Notes: generated by a model from the sequence alone, not told the origin. A stretch of 64,000 nucleotides of DNA from Streptococcus xiaochunlingii (GCF_006385805.1 NZ_VFSG01000001.1:992001-1056000), one strand, 5' to 3'. Positions 28,237 to 37,462 are shown, counted from the first letter of the stretch. Numbers and translations: made by a program.

Positions 28237-30423
28237 TTATAATTCAACCTTGGCAACCACAGCATCTGCTGGAAGTTGACCAGTTTGTGTAAGAGTGACA
28301 GATTGAATAGCTGCAGCATTTGTGAAGACTACAACTGTTGACGTTGCACGTCCAGCTTCACGAATAGCATCCAAATCTGCTTCTACTAATAAATCTCCCG
28401 CTGCCACTGTTTGGCCTTCTTCTACCTTCACTGTGAAAGGTTTTCCTTCCAAACTTACAGTATCAAGACCGATATGAACGAGAACTTCAAGACCAGATTC
28501 TGTTACCAAACCAAGTGCGTGTTTGGTAGGGAAGACGCTTGTCACCTTACCAGCTACTGGTGAAACAATCTGACCATTTGCTGGTTCAACTGCAAATCCG
28601 TCACCCATCATTTTTTGTGAGAAGACTGGATCTTGAACTTTTTCTAATTCAATGACTTGTCCTTCAGCAACTGAGTGAACTTCTTCTGTCACTCCTTTAA
28701 AGCTGACTTCTGCTTGTTGAGAAGATGCTTTTTGACTTGGGAGAGTTTCAGGAATCACTTCACCTGAGTCTAACAAATCTTGGATATCTGATTTCAATAC
28801 GTCCGCTTTTGGACCGTAAATCGCTTGAACCCCTTGTCCTTTCATGACAAGTCCCATCGCACCTTCAGCCTTCCACTGTTCTTCTGTTCCAACTTTAGTT
28901 TCGTCTTTAACAGTCACACGAAGGCGAGTCATACATGCATCCACATCTACGATGTTGGCACGTCCACCAAGAAGGTTGATAACGTTAACTGCTTGTGAAG
29001 CAGCGGCTACTTTACCTGAAGTTTCAGATGCTTCTGAATCTCCTTCAGCTTGTTCGTAGTTTCCGTTACGTCCAGGAGTTGCGTAGTTAAATTTCTGGAT
29101 CATGAAGTTTGCAATGAAGTACATGATCACTGCAAAGAGAACAGTTACCCAGATGAAGTTAATGATATCCATACCAATACCCGCTTTAATGGTCATTGGT
29201 GTACGAGTTAAGAACTCAATTGATCCAAATGAATGGACACGTAGATTGACGATATCTGCCATCGCGAAGGCTGCACCTTGTACCACTGCATATACGAGGT
29301 AAAGAGGCATAGCTACAAACATAAACATGTACTCGATTGGTTCTGTAACCCCTGTAAGGAAGGTTGCAAGAGCAGTCGCTATCATCATCCCTTTGTATTT
29401 GTGTTTCTTATCAGGGTCTACATTACGATAGATGGCAAGGGCAACCCCCATCAAGATACCAAATGAACCGATCATTTGTCCCACTTTGAAACGAGCAGGT
29501 GTGAAGGTATCTAACAAGTGTTGGTAAGTAGCAGGATCAGAAACTTTTGTATTTCCTAAGTCAGTCACCCAAGCTAACCAAAGTGGGTCTTGACCGAATA
29601 CAGTCGAACCTTTTGAGATACCAGAAAGCACTTCATAAGTACCACCCAATTGTGTATAGTTGATTGGGATGGTCAACATGTGGTGAAGACCAAATGGAAG
29701 CAAAAGACGTTCTAGAGTACCAAAGGCAAATGGTGCAATAATTGGTGCTGACTCTTTTGAGTTAGCGATCCAGATACCAAAGTTGTTAATTCCTGTTTGG
29801 ACTACTGGCCATAAGAATGACAAGACAAGAGCCACAATTACAGAACGAAGGATAACGACAAATGGAACAAACCGTTTCCCATTAAAGAATGATAGGGCAT
29901 CTGGTAACTTGCGGTAGTTGTAGTATTTATTAAAGGCTGTTGCTCCTACAAAACCGGCAATAATACCAACGAAAACTCCCATATTCAAGGCAGGTGATTC
30001 TAAAACACTCGTAAAGTAATCAGCAACCTTGATAGATCCACCAAGAAGAGTATGAACTTGTGCTTTTGGATCTTTAAGCATATCTCCTGTTACACCGAAC
30101 ATCACACCAGTGATACGGTTAATCAGGATAAAGGATAGACCTGCTGCAAAGGCACCACCAGCACGTTCTTTTGCCCAGCTACCACCGATAGCCAATGCAA
30201 AGAGAATGTGAAGGTTAACGATAACTCCCCAACCGATTTGTTCAAGAACACCACCGGTAGTTACCAAGAAACCAAGTTCTGGATTAATCATTGCAATCGT
30301 TTTACCAAGACTGATCATCAGACCTGCCGCCGGCATAACTGCAACGACCACCATCAACGCTTTACCGAATTTTTGCCAAAATTCAAAGCTAAATAGACTT
30401 TTGAATGATTGTTTATTCATCAT
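28237..30423 (-). CDS. ptsG: Glucose-specific PTS enzyme IICBA
   Basis: This 728-residue three-domain phosphotransferase takes up and phosphorylates glucose. The order is EIIC (residues about 10-440, ten hydrophobic segments), EIIB (about 475-550, with the phospho-Cys in VDACMTRLRVTV) and EIIA (about 590-725, with the phospho-His in LVHIGLDTV). The length fits the fused IICBA form. The gene has a clear promoter with a perfect cre site just after the start point, so catabolite control by CcpA is likely. The specificity could extend to other glucosides; glucose is inferred from the family. Confidence 0.93.
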   Translation of the reverse strand: MMNKQSFKSLFSFEFWQKFGKALMVVVAVMPAAGLMISLGKTIAMINPELGFLVTTGGVLEQIGWGVIVNLHILFALAIGGSWAKERAGGAFAAGLSFILINRITGVMFGVTGDMLKDPKAQVHTLLGGSIKVADYFTSVLESPALNMGVFVGIIAGFVGATAFNKYYNYRKLPDALSFFNGKRFVPFVVILRSVIVALVLSFLWPVVQTGINNFGIWIANSKESAPIIAPFAFGTLERLLLPFGLHHMLTIPINYTQLGGTYEVLSGISKGSTVFGQDPLWLAWVTDLGNTKVSDPATYQHLLDTFTPARFKVGQMIGSFGILMGVALAIYRNVDPDKKHKYKGMMIATALATFLTGVTEPIEYMFMFVAMPLYLVYAVVQGAAFAMADIVNLRVHSFGSIEFLTRTPMTIKAGIGMDIINFIWVTVLFAVIMYFIANFMIQKFNYATPGRNGNYEQAEGDSEASETSGKVAAASQAVNVINLLGGRANIVDVDACMTRLRVTVKDETKVGTEEQWKAEGAMGLVMKGQGVQAIYGPKADVLKSDIQDLLDSGEVIPETLPSQKASSQQAEVSFKGVTEEVHSVAEGQVIELEKVQDPVFSQKMMGDGFAVEPANGQIVSPVAGKVTSVFPTKHALGLVTESGLEVLVHIGLDTVSLEGKPFTVKVEEGQTVAAGDLLVEADLDAIREAGRATSTVVVFTNAAAIQSVTLTQTGQLPADAVVAKVEL

Positions 30424-30458
30424 TCGACCTCCTTATAAAATTGAAATGCCCGAATATA

Positions 30459-30473
30459 AGAAAACGTTTGCAT
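30459..30473 (-). promoter_or_regulatory. Perfect cre site downstream of the ptsG start point
   Basis: The minus strand reads ATGCAAACGTTTTCT, which fits every position of the WTGNAANCGNWNNCW consensus. It lies at about +7 to +21, where CcpA binding would block elongation. Confidence 0.85.
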
Positions 30474-30485
30474 ATCACGATTACT

Positions 30486-30513
30486 ATTATACCACTTTTT
30501 TTTCATTTGTAAA
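30486..30513 (-). promoter_or_regulatory. Promoter of ptsG
   Basis: TTTACA (30513-30508) and TATAAT (30491-30486), spacer 16, are about 60 bases before the ptsG ATG. Confidence 0.8.
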
Positions 30514-30578
30514 GCCCTTACATCTATATTTTTAATTCACAATCTTTATAGATAAAGGCCTTGAAAAGCCTATAATAT

Positions 30579-30594
30579 AAGCAAACGTTTGCTT
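30579..30594. promoter_or_regulatory. Palindromic second cre-like site
   Basis: AAGCAAACGTTTGCTT is a 16 bp perfect palindrome that misses the cre consensus at one position only. It lies about 100 bases upstream of the ptsG promoter and directly after a plus-strand TATAAT (30571-30576). Confidence 0.7.
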
Positions 30595-30604
30595 CTTTCA
30601 CAAT

Positions 30605-30638
30605 TTTTTAAAAATTTTTTTAAAAAAATTTTTAAAAA
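30605..30638. repeat. 34 bp perfect all-A/T palindrome
   Basis: The runs T5-A5-T7-A7-T5-A5 form an exact inverted repeat with no spacer. It lies between the palindromic cre-like site and the ritR terminator. Confidence 0.9.
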
Positions 30639-30671
30639 TTTCTTCTTCCTTCCTTTTCCTTTTTGACAAAC

Positions 30672-30704
30672 AAAAAATCCCTTTGAGATTTCTCATCAAA
30701 GGGA
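30672..30704 (-). terminator. Terminator of ritR
   Basis: TCCCTTTGA, nine-base loop, TCAAAGGGA on the minus strand, then six T. It starts a few bases after the ritR stop. The 287-base gap to ptsG otherwise holds the A/T palindrome, two cre sites and the ptsG promoter. Confidence 0.85.
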
Positions 30705-30710
30705 ATGTTG

Positions 30711-31400
30711 TTATTCTTGCATTTGGTAGCCGACACCTCGGACAGTTTTGATATAGCTCTTTTGTCCTGGGAGATCTATTTTTCCACGAAGATAGCGAAT
30801 ATAGACATCAACGATATTGGTTTCTGCTGTACTCTCATACTTCCAGACACGCTCCAGCAATTGCTCCCGACTAAGGACATGCTTACTTCCCATCAAAGTC
30901 GCTAACAAATCATACTCACGACGTGTCAAGTCAATTACTTCCTCTCCCCGATACACCATATGATTCTCGAAATCAATTCGTAAATTCCGATAAGAAGTAG
31001 GAACTTTCATCTGATTACAATGTTGGTCAATAAAATCACGGCCTCTAAAAATAGCGATGATTTTCTCAACTAAATCACTGATCACGAATGGTTTGATAAC
31101 ATAAGACACTGCAAATCGTTGGATACTCTCCATATGCTCAGAAATTTTCTCACGACTATCTAAGACAATCAAGACTGCTGCAGGACGAATCTTACTCAGG
31201 CGTTGAGCAAAATCTTCCCCACTCATATCTTCTAGTTCGTAATTGAGAAGAATTAAATCATATTCTGTAGCCTGCAGGAGTTTCAAGGCGATTTCCCCTT
31301 GTTCTACCAAATCAACTACATATCCTGCTTTTTGAAGTTCTAAATCAATAAAGCGCGCTAAATTCTTTTCATTTTCTACTAGTAATATCCGCTTTGTCAT
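30711..31400 (-). CDS. ritR: RitR, orphan redox-sensing response regulator
   Basis: This 229-residue OmpR-class regulator has no kinase gene beside it. The receiver lacks the phosphoacceptor: position 53 is Asn in DLILLN, not Asp. A single cysteine stands at position 128 in the linker helix DQHC. The C-terminal winged helix has LTRREYDLLATLMGS and TVRGVGYQM. Asn53 plus Cys128 are the defining traits of RitR, which in pneumococcus represses iron uptake and is activated by oxidation of Cys128 (family knowledge). The adjacency to gnd is also conserved. Linking iron limitation with the NADPH-producing gnd is my inference. Confidence 0.93.
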   Translation of the reverse strand: MTKRILLVENEKNLARFIDLELQKAGYVVDLVEQGEIALKLLQATEYDLILLNYELEDMSGEDFAQRLSKIRPAAVLIVLDSREKISEHMESIQRFAVSYVIKPFVISDLVEKIIAIFRGRDFIDQHCNQMKVPTSYRNLRIDFENHMVYRGEEVIDLTRREYDLLATLMGSKHVLSREQLLERVWKYESTAETNIVDVYIRYLRGKIDLPGQKSYIKTVRGVGYQMQE

Positions 31401-31409
31401 AACCTACAA

Positions 31410-32834
31410 TTATTTTTCGTCGTACCAAGAATAGTGGAAGGTACCTTCTTTGTCCTTACGTTGGTATGTGTGAGCACCAAAGTAGTCACGTTGCGCTTGG
31501 ATCAAGTTCGCTGGAAGATCCGCTGAACGGTAGCTATCAAAGTAAGTGATGGCTGCTGAGAAGGTTGGTACTGGTACACCTGCTTGTACAGCAAGAGCTA
31601 CAATGTCACGAACAGACTGTTGGTACTTAGCTGTTACATCCAAGAAGTACTCGTCCAAAAGAAGGTTAGCAAGATCTGCATCACGGTTGTATGCATCTGT
31701 GATCTTTTGCAAGAAACGAGAACGGATGATACAGCCATCGCGCCAGATAGATGCGATGTCTGCAAATGGCAAGTTCCAGTTGTTTTCTTTAGAAGCGACA
31801 CGCAACTGCGCAAAACCTTGTGCGTATGAGATGATTTTTGAGAAGTAAAGGGCTTGGCGGATCTTTTCGATCAACTCAGCCTTGTCTCCTTCAAATTTGA
31901 AAGCAGCTGGTTTTGGAAGCACCTTGCTAGCGTGTACACGTTCTTCTTTGTAAGTGGAGATGTAACGTGCAAATACTGACTCAGTAATGAGTGACAATGG
32001 CACACCAAGATCAAGCGCTGATTGGCTAGTCCATTTACCAGTTCCTTTATTTCCTGCAACATCCAAGATGTAGTCAACGATTGGGCCATCTTGACCTTCG
32101 TCGTCTTTGCGTCCAAGGATATCCGCAGTGATTTCGATCAAGTAGCTGTCCAATTCACCCTTGTTCCACTCAGTGAAGATTTCAGCCATGTCTTGAGCTG
32201 AAAGGCCAAGCAAGTGTTGCATCAAATCATAGCTTTCTGCGATCAATTGCATGTCCCCATACTCGATACCGTTGTGGACCATTTTCACGTAGTGACCAGC
32301 TCCATCAGGACCGATGTAAGTCACACATGGTTTACCATCTTCTGGTGCTTTTGCAGAGATTTCTTCAAGAACATCTGCTACCAATTCATAAGCTTCTTTT
32401 TGTCCACCAGGCATGATAGAAGGACCTTCAAGGGCACCTTTTTCACCACCAGAAACACCTGTACCGATAAAGTTGATACCTGAGTTCGCCAACTCTTCAT
32501 TACGACGGATTGTATCTTTGTAGAACGTATTTCCTCCGTCGATCAAGATATCGCCTTTGTCCAAATGTGGAAGAAGGGCTTGGATAGTTGCGTCAGTACC
32601 AGGTCCTGCTTGAACCATGAGCATGATCCGACGTGGTTTTTCGATTGAGTTTACGAAACTCTCGATATCATAGCTTGGCACGAAGTTCTTTTCAGGATGG
32701 CAAGCAACAACATCTTCTGTTTTTTCTTTACTACGGTTATAGATAGCAACTGTGTATCCACGAGATTCAATATTAAGGGCAAGGTTACGACCCATTACGG
32801 CCATACCAACAACACCAAAGTTTGCTTTTGTCAT
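31410..32834 (-). CDS. gnd: 6-phosphogluconate dehydrogenase (decarboxylating)
   Basis: Gnd makes ribulose-5-phosphate, CO2 and NADPH in the oxidative pentose phosphate pathway. The 474-residue protein has the NADP loop [21 protein letters not shown], the substrate signature [19 protein letters not shown] and [12 protein letters not shown] with the catalytic Lys in KMVHNG. It is complete. It is immediately upstream of ritR (nine-base gap), so NADPH supply and redox sensing are co-expressed. A TAGAAT-type -10 lies about 35 bases upstream of the ATG. Confidence 0.97.
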   Translation of the reverse strand: MTKANFGVVGMAVMGRNLALNIESRGYTVAIYNRSKEKTEDVVACHPEKNFVPSYDIESFVNSIEKPRRIMLMVQAGPGTDATIQALLPHLDKGDILIDGGNTFYKDTIRRNEELANSGINFIGTGVSGGEKGALEGPSIMPGGQKEAYELVADVLEEISAKAPEDGKPCVTYIGPDGAGHYVKMVHNGIEYGDMQLIAESYDLMQHLLGLSAQDMAEIFTEWNKGELDSYLIEITADILGRKDDEGQDGPIVDYILDVAGNKGTGKWTSQSALDLGVPLSLITESVFARYISTYKEERVHASKVLPKPAAFKFEGDKAELIEKIRQALYFSKIISYAQGFAQLRVASKENNWNLPFADIASIWRDGCIIRSRFLQKITDAYNRDADLANLLLDEYFLDVTAKYQQSVRDIVALAVQAGVPVPTFSAAITYFDSYRSADLPANLIQAQRDYFGAHTYQRKDKEGTFHYSWYDEK

Positions 32835-32946
32835 GTGACACTCCTCTTTATAGTTTGCCTATATTCTACCATTTTTTGACATCAAATGAAAGTAGAAAAT
32901 CATCTCCTGCCCCTTCATGTAGAAAGATAGCTCCTATCTACTTTGA

Positions 32947-32990
32947 AGCAAAAAACAAAAAGTGCCTGAGTTACAATCCTCAGACACTTT
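32947..32990 (-). terminator. Terminator downstream of yceD
   Basis: AAAGTGTCTGAG, eight-base loop, CTCAGGCACTTT on the minus strand, then TTGTTTTTTG. It is about 170 bases after the yceD stop. The 325-base gap 32835-33159 holds this hairpin, a possible gene remnant (see findings) and the gnd promoter region. Confidence 0.75.
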
Positions 32991-33159
32991 CCAATCGATT
33001 CTACTCATCTGCTTTAGAAGTTCATTCATTGGCTTCAAGAATTTTCACTACTTGTTGATCTGCATCATTTCTACCTTTGACTTACTGCCAGAAAAGGACA
33101 TTCAATTTCTGTTCCAGAACCCTATCTTCACCTTCCTTCAGCGAGCCTCTTGTCAAAGA

Positions 33160-33702
33160 TTACTTTTCTTCATCAAATAAACCTTGGAGACCAGCAAAGG
33201 GACTGTTTTCTTCTTTCTTGATCGCTTGAGCTTCTTGGTACTCTTCCTCTGTCATGATTTTCCAATCATTGCCCTCGATAAAGCCTTTACCAGCCTCTTC
33301 TTCTGGAGTGAGAACCTTGAGAGGAATATTGAGCAGGATATTGTCTGCCACACTCTCACTTAGGTCAATCTTGCCCCCTTCAATGGGAAGAATCAGATCT
33401 TCCTCAAGAGCTTCGATATCTGCATCAGACTGTACATCCTCAGCGAACACCTCTGTCACAGGGTAGCTTTCTTGGAGTTCAACAGGTTCCATGCTTCGAC
33501 TAGATGCCAAAACGATGGTGTAGTTCAACTGGTAATCCAAGACATAAAGACCTGTATCATGAGCTACTCGACCTGTCGCTGTCACATGTTTCAAATCAAG
33601 AATTTCTGGATTACGCTTTTGCAATTCTTTTAACAAATCCAACTCTTGATCAAATGCAAGTCCTTCAGGATTTTTACGGATTTCTTGTGTAAATAAGTTC
33701 AT
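33160..33702 (-). CDS. yceD: YceD family protein (DUF177)
   Basis: This 180-residue acidic protein is of the DUF177/YceD family, associated with 23S rRNA accumulation and usually next to rpmF in other bacteria. It has a conserved Cys-free core with ADIEALEEDLILPIEGGKIDLSESVADNILLNIPLK. I use the ATG at 33702 (MNLFTQEIRKN), which has GAGGA seven bases ahead; nineteen further codons upstream are not supported. Here it stands alone, with a gnd-ritR operon after it and rgg diverging. Confidence 0.87.
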   Translation of the reverse strand: MNLFTQEIRKNPEGLAFDQELDLLKELQKRNPEILDLKHVTATGRVAHDTGLYVLDYQLNYTIVLASSRSMEPVELQESYPVTEVFAEDVQSDADIEALEEDLILPIEGGKIDLSESVADNILLNIPLKVLTPEEEAGKGFIEGNDWKIMTEEEYQEAQAIKKEENSPFAGLQGLFDEEK

Positions 33703-33783
33703 TCTGTTGTCCTCAAATCTTCTAGATATTACTAGTATATCATGAAGCTGTCCCTTCAACCAAGATGTCTCCTCAAAAATTTG

Positions 33784-33790
33784 TTATAAT
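33784..33790 (+). promoter_or_regulatory. -10 element upstream of rgg
   Basis: TTATAAT lies about 115 bases before the rgg start, without a good -35. The long leader in between contains no other open frame of note. Confidence 0.4.
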
Positions 33791-33905
33791 CATAAAAAAA
33801 TACAGAGACTAGGCAAATTGGTGTTGTACACAATGGTCCCACATCTCTTGAACAAAAGATGGTCACTTGCTAGTGCATTGATCAATGTTAGATAGAGGAG
33901 AATTC

Positions 33906-34766
33906 ATGAAAGAAATCGGAACAGTTTTTCGGCAAATACGTGAAAGTCGCCACATCTCTTTAGAGGAGGCTACGGGTGGCGAATTTTCGCGCTCCATGCT
34001 ATCTCGATTTGAAAGAGGGGAAAATGACCTGACGACGCAACGGTTTTTTCAGGCCCTTCAACAAATCAAAACCAGCCTCAGTGAGTTTTCCCATCTAGCT
34101 GGAATCGATCAGCACTCTTTTATTCCCAAATTGTTGAAAGAGCACTATGAAAACATGAGCTTGGAACATGATCAAGCCTTGTACCAAAGCTACCAGCTAG
34201 CCTATCAGAAAGATCACAAAAAAGAAGACTTATTAGCCAGCATTATTCTCAAGGCCCAAATGCTTGGCAACTATCCTGAGGTAGAGTTTGCTGCTAGCCA
34301 AGAGGAACTAGAATTCCTCTATGACTACCTCTTCTCTGTCATGGTCTGGGGAAATTTTGAGTTAAGCCTATTTTCACTGACCTCTCCTCTTTTCTCTAGT
34401 CAGCTCTATCGACAATACACAGAGGAGTTGGTCCAACGGGAGGACTTCAAGCTTCTCCTAGATTCCTCTCGTCCTGCCATCAATTCTATTTTCCTTAATG
34501 GCTTTTTTCTCGCCATTAGTTCAAATGAATTTGAAGATGCAACCTATTTTGATCACCTGATTAACAACCACTTTTACTCTGAGAACGAAGCCTACCTTCG
34601 GACGGTTTATCTCTACGCCAAAGGAGAATTTCTCTATCGAAAGGGAGAAAAAGAAATCGGTCTTGAAAAGATGGAACAGGCCATCCAGGTTCTCTCTATT
34701 CTGGATTGTAAGGACAGTGCCAACTACTACAAACAGGGCCTGCAAGAACTGATCAATAAATCCTAA
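33906..34766 (+). CDS. Rgg/MutR-family transcriptional regulator
   Basis: This 286-residue protein has an N-terminal XRE-type helix-turn-helix (residues 5-60, FRQIRESRHISLEEATGGEFSRSMLSRFERGENDL) followed by a long helical-repeat domain typical of Rgg proteins, which bind short peptide pheromones. The start is ATG 33906 with GAGGAG five bases upstream; the earlier in-frame ATG has none. The gene is followed by a terminator, then by a small gene and an MFS transporter that it may control. I found no SHP-like peptide gene nearby, so this may be a stand-alone Rgg. Confidence 0.92.
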   Translation: MKEIGTVFRQIRESRHISLEEATGGEFSRSMLSRFERGENDLTTQRFFQALQQIKTSLSEFSHLAGIDQHSFIPKLLKEHYENMSLEHDQALYQSYQLAYQKDHKKEDLLASIILKAQMLGNYPEVEFAASQEELEFLYDYLFSVMVWGNFELSLFSLTSPLFSSQLYRQYTEELVQREDFKLLLDSSRPAINSIFLNGFFLAISSNEFEDATYFDHLINNHFYSENEAYLRTVYLYAKGEFLYRKGEKEIGLEKMEQAIQVLSILDCKDSANYYKQGLQELINKS

Positions 34767-34769
34767 AAA

Positions 34770-34797
34770 CTCACAGATCTACTCCGTGAGTTTTTGT
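34770..34797 (+). terminator. Terminator of rgg
   Basis: AAAACTCAC, ten-base loop, GTGAGTTTTT. Confidence 0.82.
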
Positions 34798-34876
34798 TGA
34801 AAATATGCAACATTAATTTTTTCTTGCTTTTTAGGTTTACAATAGGATCATCAAGCAAAGAAAGAAGGTTCTTCCC

Positions 34877-35053
34877 ATGATGACCAAACTAAAAAACTAC
34901 TTCCTCCGCTTTCTTCTCTCACATACCAGCGTTTATCTGAAGGATCAGGAACTTCTTCTCTCTGATGATGAGAAACTAGACCTCTTCAAACAGATCGTTC
35001 GATCTATCAAACAAGTCCTAGCAACTGATCACGTGAAGGAGGAAGGCTTATGA
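34877..35053 (+). CDS. Small protein of 58 residues coupled to the MFS transporter
   Basis: This short gene sits between rgg and the MFS transporter. ATG at 34877 (or 34880) opens a frame of 58 codons reading MMTKLKNYFLRFLL..., with a hydrophobic first third and an acidic/helical rest (SDDEKLDLFKQIVRSIKQVL). It ends exactly in the transporter start (TTATGA overlap), which argues for real translation. A GAAGG lies about nine bases before the ATG. It has no signal peptide cleavage site or double-glycine leader that I can see, so it is not an obvious bacteriocin or pheromone. I do not recognise it. Confidence 0.72.
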   Translation: MMTKLKNYFLRFLLSHTSVYLKDQELLLSDDEKLDLFKQIVRSIKQVLATDHVKEEGL

Positions 35054-36267
35054 AACTCTTAGCTCGTAATAAAATTTTTGCCTTACTCAGTCTTTCTCGC
35101 TTTTTGAATACCCTTGGTGCCGCCATCTACAATCTGGTCTTTGTGGTCTTTGCTGCCAGCATGCCTCAGCCTAGTCTGGCTGTTGGCATTGCCAATCTCA
35201 TTGTATTTATTCCCAGCCTCTTTACCATTTTTGTCGGCATGAAGGCTGACCACACGAAGAAAAAAGCTAACTGGTTGATTCGCATCGGCTATCTCCAAGC
35301 GATGCTCTTCATCCTTATTGCTCTCATGACCAAGATTCCGGGTTACCTAGCCTTTTCGATTGTTTGCTTCTTAAACATTGTTTCAGATTGTTTGAGCGAT
35401 TATCGCGGGGGCCTACAACTCCCCATCATGAAAAAGAACATCCCCGACGAGGATTTGATGGAGGCCTATTCCTTCAACCAACTACTTAGTATGGTCTGTT
35501 CGATTTCTGGACAAGCCCTAGGAGTTTGGTTACTAGCCATCAGCCATCAACATTTTGCTCTGGTCGCTTCGATCAATGCCGTGACTTTTCTCCTGTCTTC
35601 TACCTGTCTCCTGATGAGAAACAAACAGCTGACACATGATCCCGTTATTGAGCCCAAAAGTAAGAATTCTTTGGTACACGAATGCCAAGAGATGTACCAG
35701 AACGCCAAAAGTATTTTTGCAGATGAGGAGGTCCACCACTTTGGCAAGTTGCTCTTCTCATTGGTTCTCATCAATGCTTTAGGGGGATCCATCTCTGGTA
35801 TCTACAATTTGCAACTGCTTCACTCCCCCTTCTTTCAGTTGAGCTTTAGCCAGTCGCTCTTGATCTTAGAGGCTGTGACTATTTTAAGCATGGTCTGGGC
35901 TAGCCTGACACCCCATGATTATTTTTCCAAGCAATCACTCCACCATATCCTCCTGTGGATAGCAGGTGGGCTGACCATGCTTGGGCTCACAAATATTCTG
36001 GTGCACTGGGATTTCCTTTCCCTTCTACTCATCACTTTCCTTGGTTATCTTGTTGCAAAAATCAACCCAAAAGTTTCCAGTCTCTTAATGAGTAAATTAC
36101 CCGCTGAAAAATTAGCGTCTACCTCTAGCTTTTTGGGACTGATGGTCAGCTTTGCCATGCCCATTGGAACAGCTCTCTTTTCTAGTCTAGCTATCTGGAG
36201 CCTTCCCCTAGCTTGGGGGATCTATGCCATCCTTGGTTTCACTACCCTCCTCTTAACAACTAAATAA
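35050..36267 (+). CDS. Major facilitator superfamily transporter
   Basis: This 405-residue membrane protein has about twelve hydrophobic segments, the loop 2-3 motif VGMKADHTKKKANWLI and an N-terminal SRFLNTLGAAIYNLVFVVFA typical of MFS proteins of the MFS_1 group found beside Rgg regulators. It is likely an exporter; the substrate is unknown. It is translationally coupled to the 58-residue protein upstream, and both are likely under Rgg control. A hairpin terminator follows the stop. Confidence 0.88.
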   Translation: MKLLARNKIFALLSLSRFLNTLGAAIYNLVFVVFAASMPQPSLAVGIANLIVFIPSLFTIFVGMKADHTKKKANWLIRIGYLQAMLFILIALMTKIPGYLAFSIVCFLNIVSDCLSDYRGGLQLPIMKKNIPDEDLMEAYSFNQLLSMVCSISGQALGVWLLAISHQHFALVASINAVTFLLSSTCLLMRNKQLTHDPVIEPKSKNSLVHECQEMYQNAKSIFADEEVHHFGKLLFSLVLINALGGSISGIYNLQLLHSPFFQLSFSQSLLILEAVTILSMVWASLTPHDYFSKQSLHHILLWIAGGLTMLGLTNILVHWDFLSLLLITFLGYLVAKINPKVSSLLMSKLPAEKLASTSSFLGLMVSFAMPIGTALFSSLAIWSLPLAWGIYAILGFTTLLLTTK

Positions 36268-36560
36268 AAAAACCACCATTGGGTGGATTGAGCGTAAAGA
36301 CAAAGTTATCTTTTATACAATTCTATTAACTTCTATAAAGATAAATACTTTTTTATCTTTATAGTTATTCAATCATCTACTGAAACTTTCCGCCGTGAGA
36401 AAAGTGCTAGAAACAAGGTTGTTTCTAGCACTCGGGAGTTTTGGAACCTTAGGTCCAAAACTAAGTCATGGAACTTCTTCGAAGTTCGCTGACGTCCGTA
36501 CTCACCTAAGGAAAGGTTCTAGATGATTGTGTCTTCAATCTGAATCCACTATTTGGTGGA
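36268..36560. repeat. Structured repeat, family A copy 2, full unit with hairpin-bearing ends
   Basis: The 136 bp core is at 36383-36518. The left arm holds CCACC, loop ATTG, GGTGG and ends near GTAAAGACAAA. The right arm holds TGTCTTCAATCTGAATCCAC, loop, GGTGGATTTTTT. The two arms are imperfect inverted repeats of each other. The unit lies between the converging MFS gene and htpX; read on the minus strand, its left arm is the stronger terminator (GGTGGTTTTTTT). Confidence 0.88.
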
Positions 36561-36564
36561 TTTT

Positions 36565-37461
36565 TTACATGTTTCTTAATCTTTCAACCCGCTCAGCAAT
36601 GGGTGGGTGGGTATAAAAGAGCTTTTGAAAGCCGGATTCTTTTTTGGGATCGTTGATAAAGAGAGCACTACTTGCACTATCAACTTCTCGCTGCATGGGT
36701 GCACTATGATCCAGTTTCAAAAGAGCATTGATCATTCCTTGAGGATTCCGTGTCAATTCAACACTTGAGGCATCCGCTAGGAACTCTCGTTGACGAGAAA
36801 TGGCTAACTGAACCAAAGTCGCCGCTAATGGAGCTAAAACGATGGCAATCAAGGAAAGGATCAGAATAATAATTTCTAAACCACTGCCTCCTTCTCGATC
36901 ATCATCTCGTCTACGACCACCGCCCCACCACATCATCCGTCCTCCAATACTAGAGAGCATGGTGATGGCACTGGCAAGGGCAACCGCAATCGTGGAGATG
37001 CGGATATCGTAATTTCGAATATGGCTGACTTCGTGTCCGATGACTCCCTCCAATTCCTCACGGTTCATCACAGCCAGAAGACCTGTTGTCGCTGCAACGG
37101 CTGCATTTTGAGGATTGGATCCTGTCGCAAATGCATTCATCGAAGGATCATCTACAATATAAACTCGAGGCATAGGGATTTGAGCTACCATAGCCATATC
37201 TTGTACAATATGGTAGAGTTGAGGGGCTTGCTCTTCCGTTACCTCACGAGCCCCGTTCATCCGCATGACGACCTCGGTTGATTGGAAAATCATGCTAAAG
37301 GCATAAATCCCACCAATAATCAAAGCTAGGATGACGCCACCAAGTGAGGAGCCTAACCAGAGGTAGCCAACGGCCGCTCCGATGAGAGCCAAGAGTATGA
37401 AAAAAGCAATAAGGAGAATCCAGGTTCTCCTTTTATTGCTTGCAATTTGGTCAAAGAGCAT
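36565..37461 (-). CDS. htpX: Membrane metalloprotease HtpX
   Basis: HtpX degrades misfolded membrane proteins. The 298-residue M48 protease has two N-terminal membrane helices, the zinc motif [12 protein letters not shown], two further hydrophobic segments and the third ligand region [13 protein letters not shown] Gly/Arg/Asp-rich loop ([15 protein letters not shown]) sits between. It follows lemA with one base between the genes, the classic lemA-htpX pair. Confidence 0.95.
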   Translation of the reverse strand: MLFDQIASNKRRTWILLIAFFILLALIGAAVGYLWLGSSLGGVILALIIGGIYAFSMIFQSTEVVMRMNGAREVTEEQAPQLYHIVQDMAMVAQIPMPRVYIVDDPSMNAFATGSNPQNAAVAATTGLLAVMNREELEGVIGHEVSHIRNYDIRISTIAVALASAITMLSSIGGRMMWWGGGRRRDDDREGGSGLEIIILILSLIAIVLAPLAATLVQLAISRQREFLADASSVELTRNPQGMINALLKLDHSAPMQREVDSASSALFINDPKKESGFQKLFYTHPPIAERVERLRNM

Positions 37462-37462
37462 A

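Noticed and set aside
30571-30576. Firm plus-strand promoter between ptsG and ritR
   Set aside because: TATAAT is present but there is no acceptable -35 and no downstream gene. It is kept only as a possibility in the palindrome finding.
33760-33905. SHP-type pheromone gene upstream of rgg
   Set aside because: No short frame with a basic start, hydrophobic core and ribosome site was found on either strand.
36383-36518. Pseudoknot between the CCTTAGG loop and the 3' CCTAAGG in family A
   Set aside because: The match is perfect in copies 2-4 but those copies do not vary there. Copy 1 has changes that do not compensate cleanly, so the pairing is not supported.
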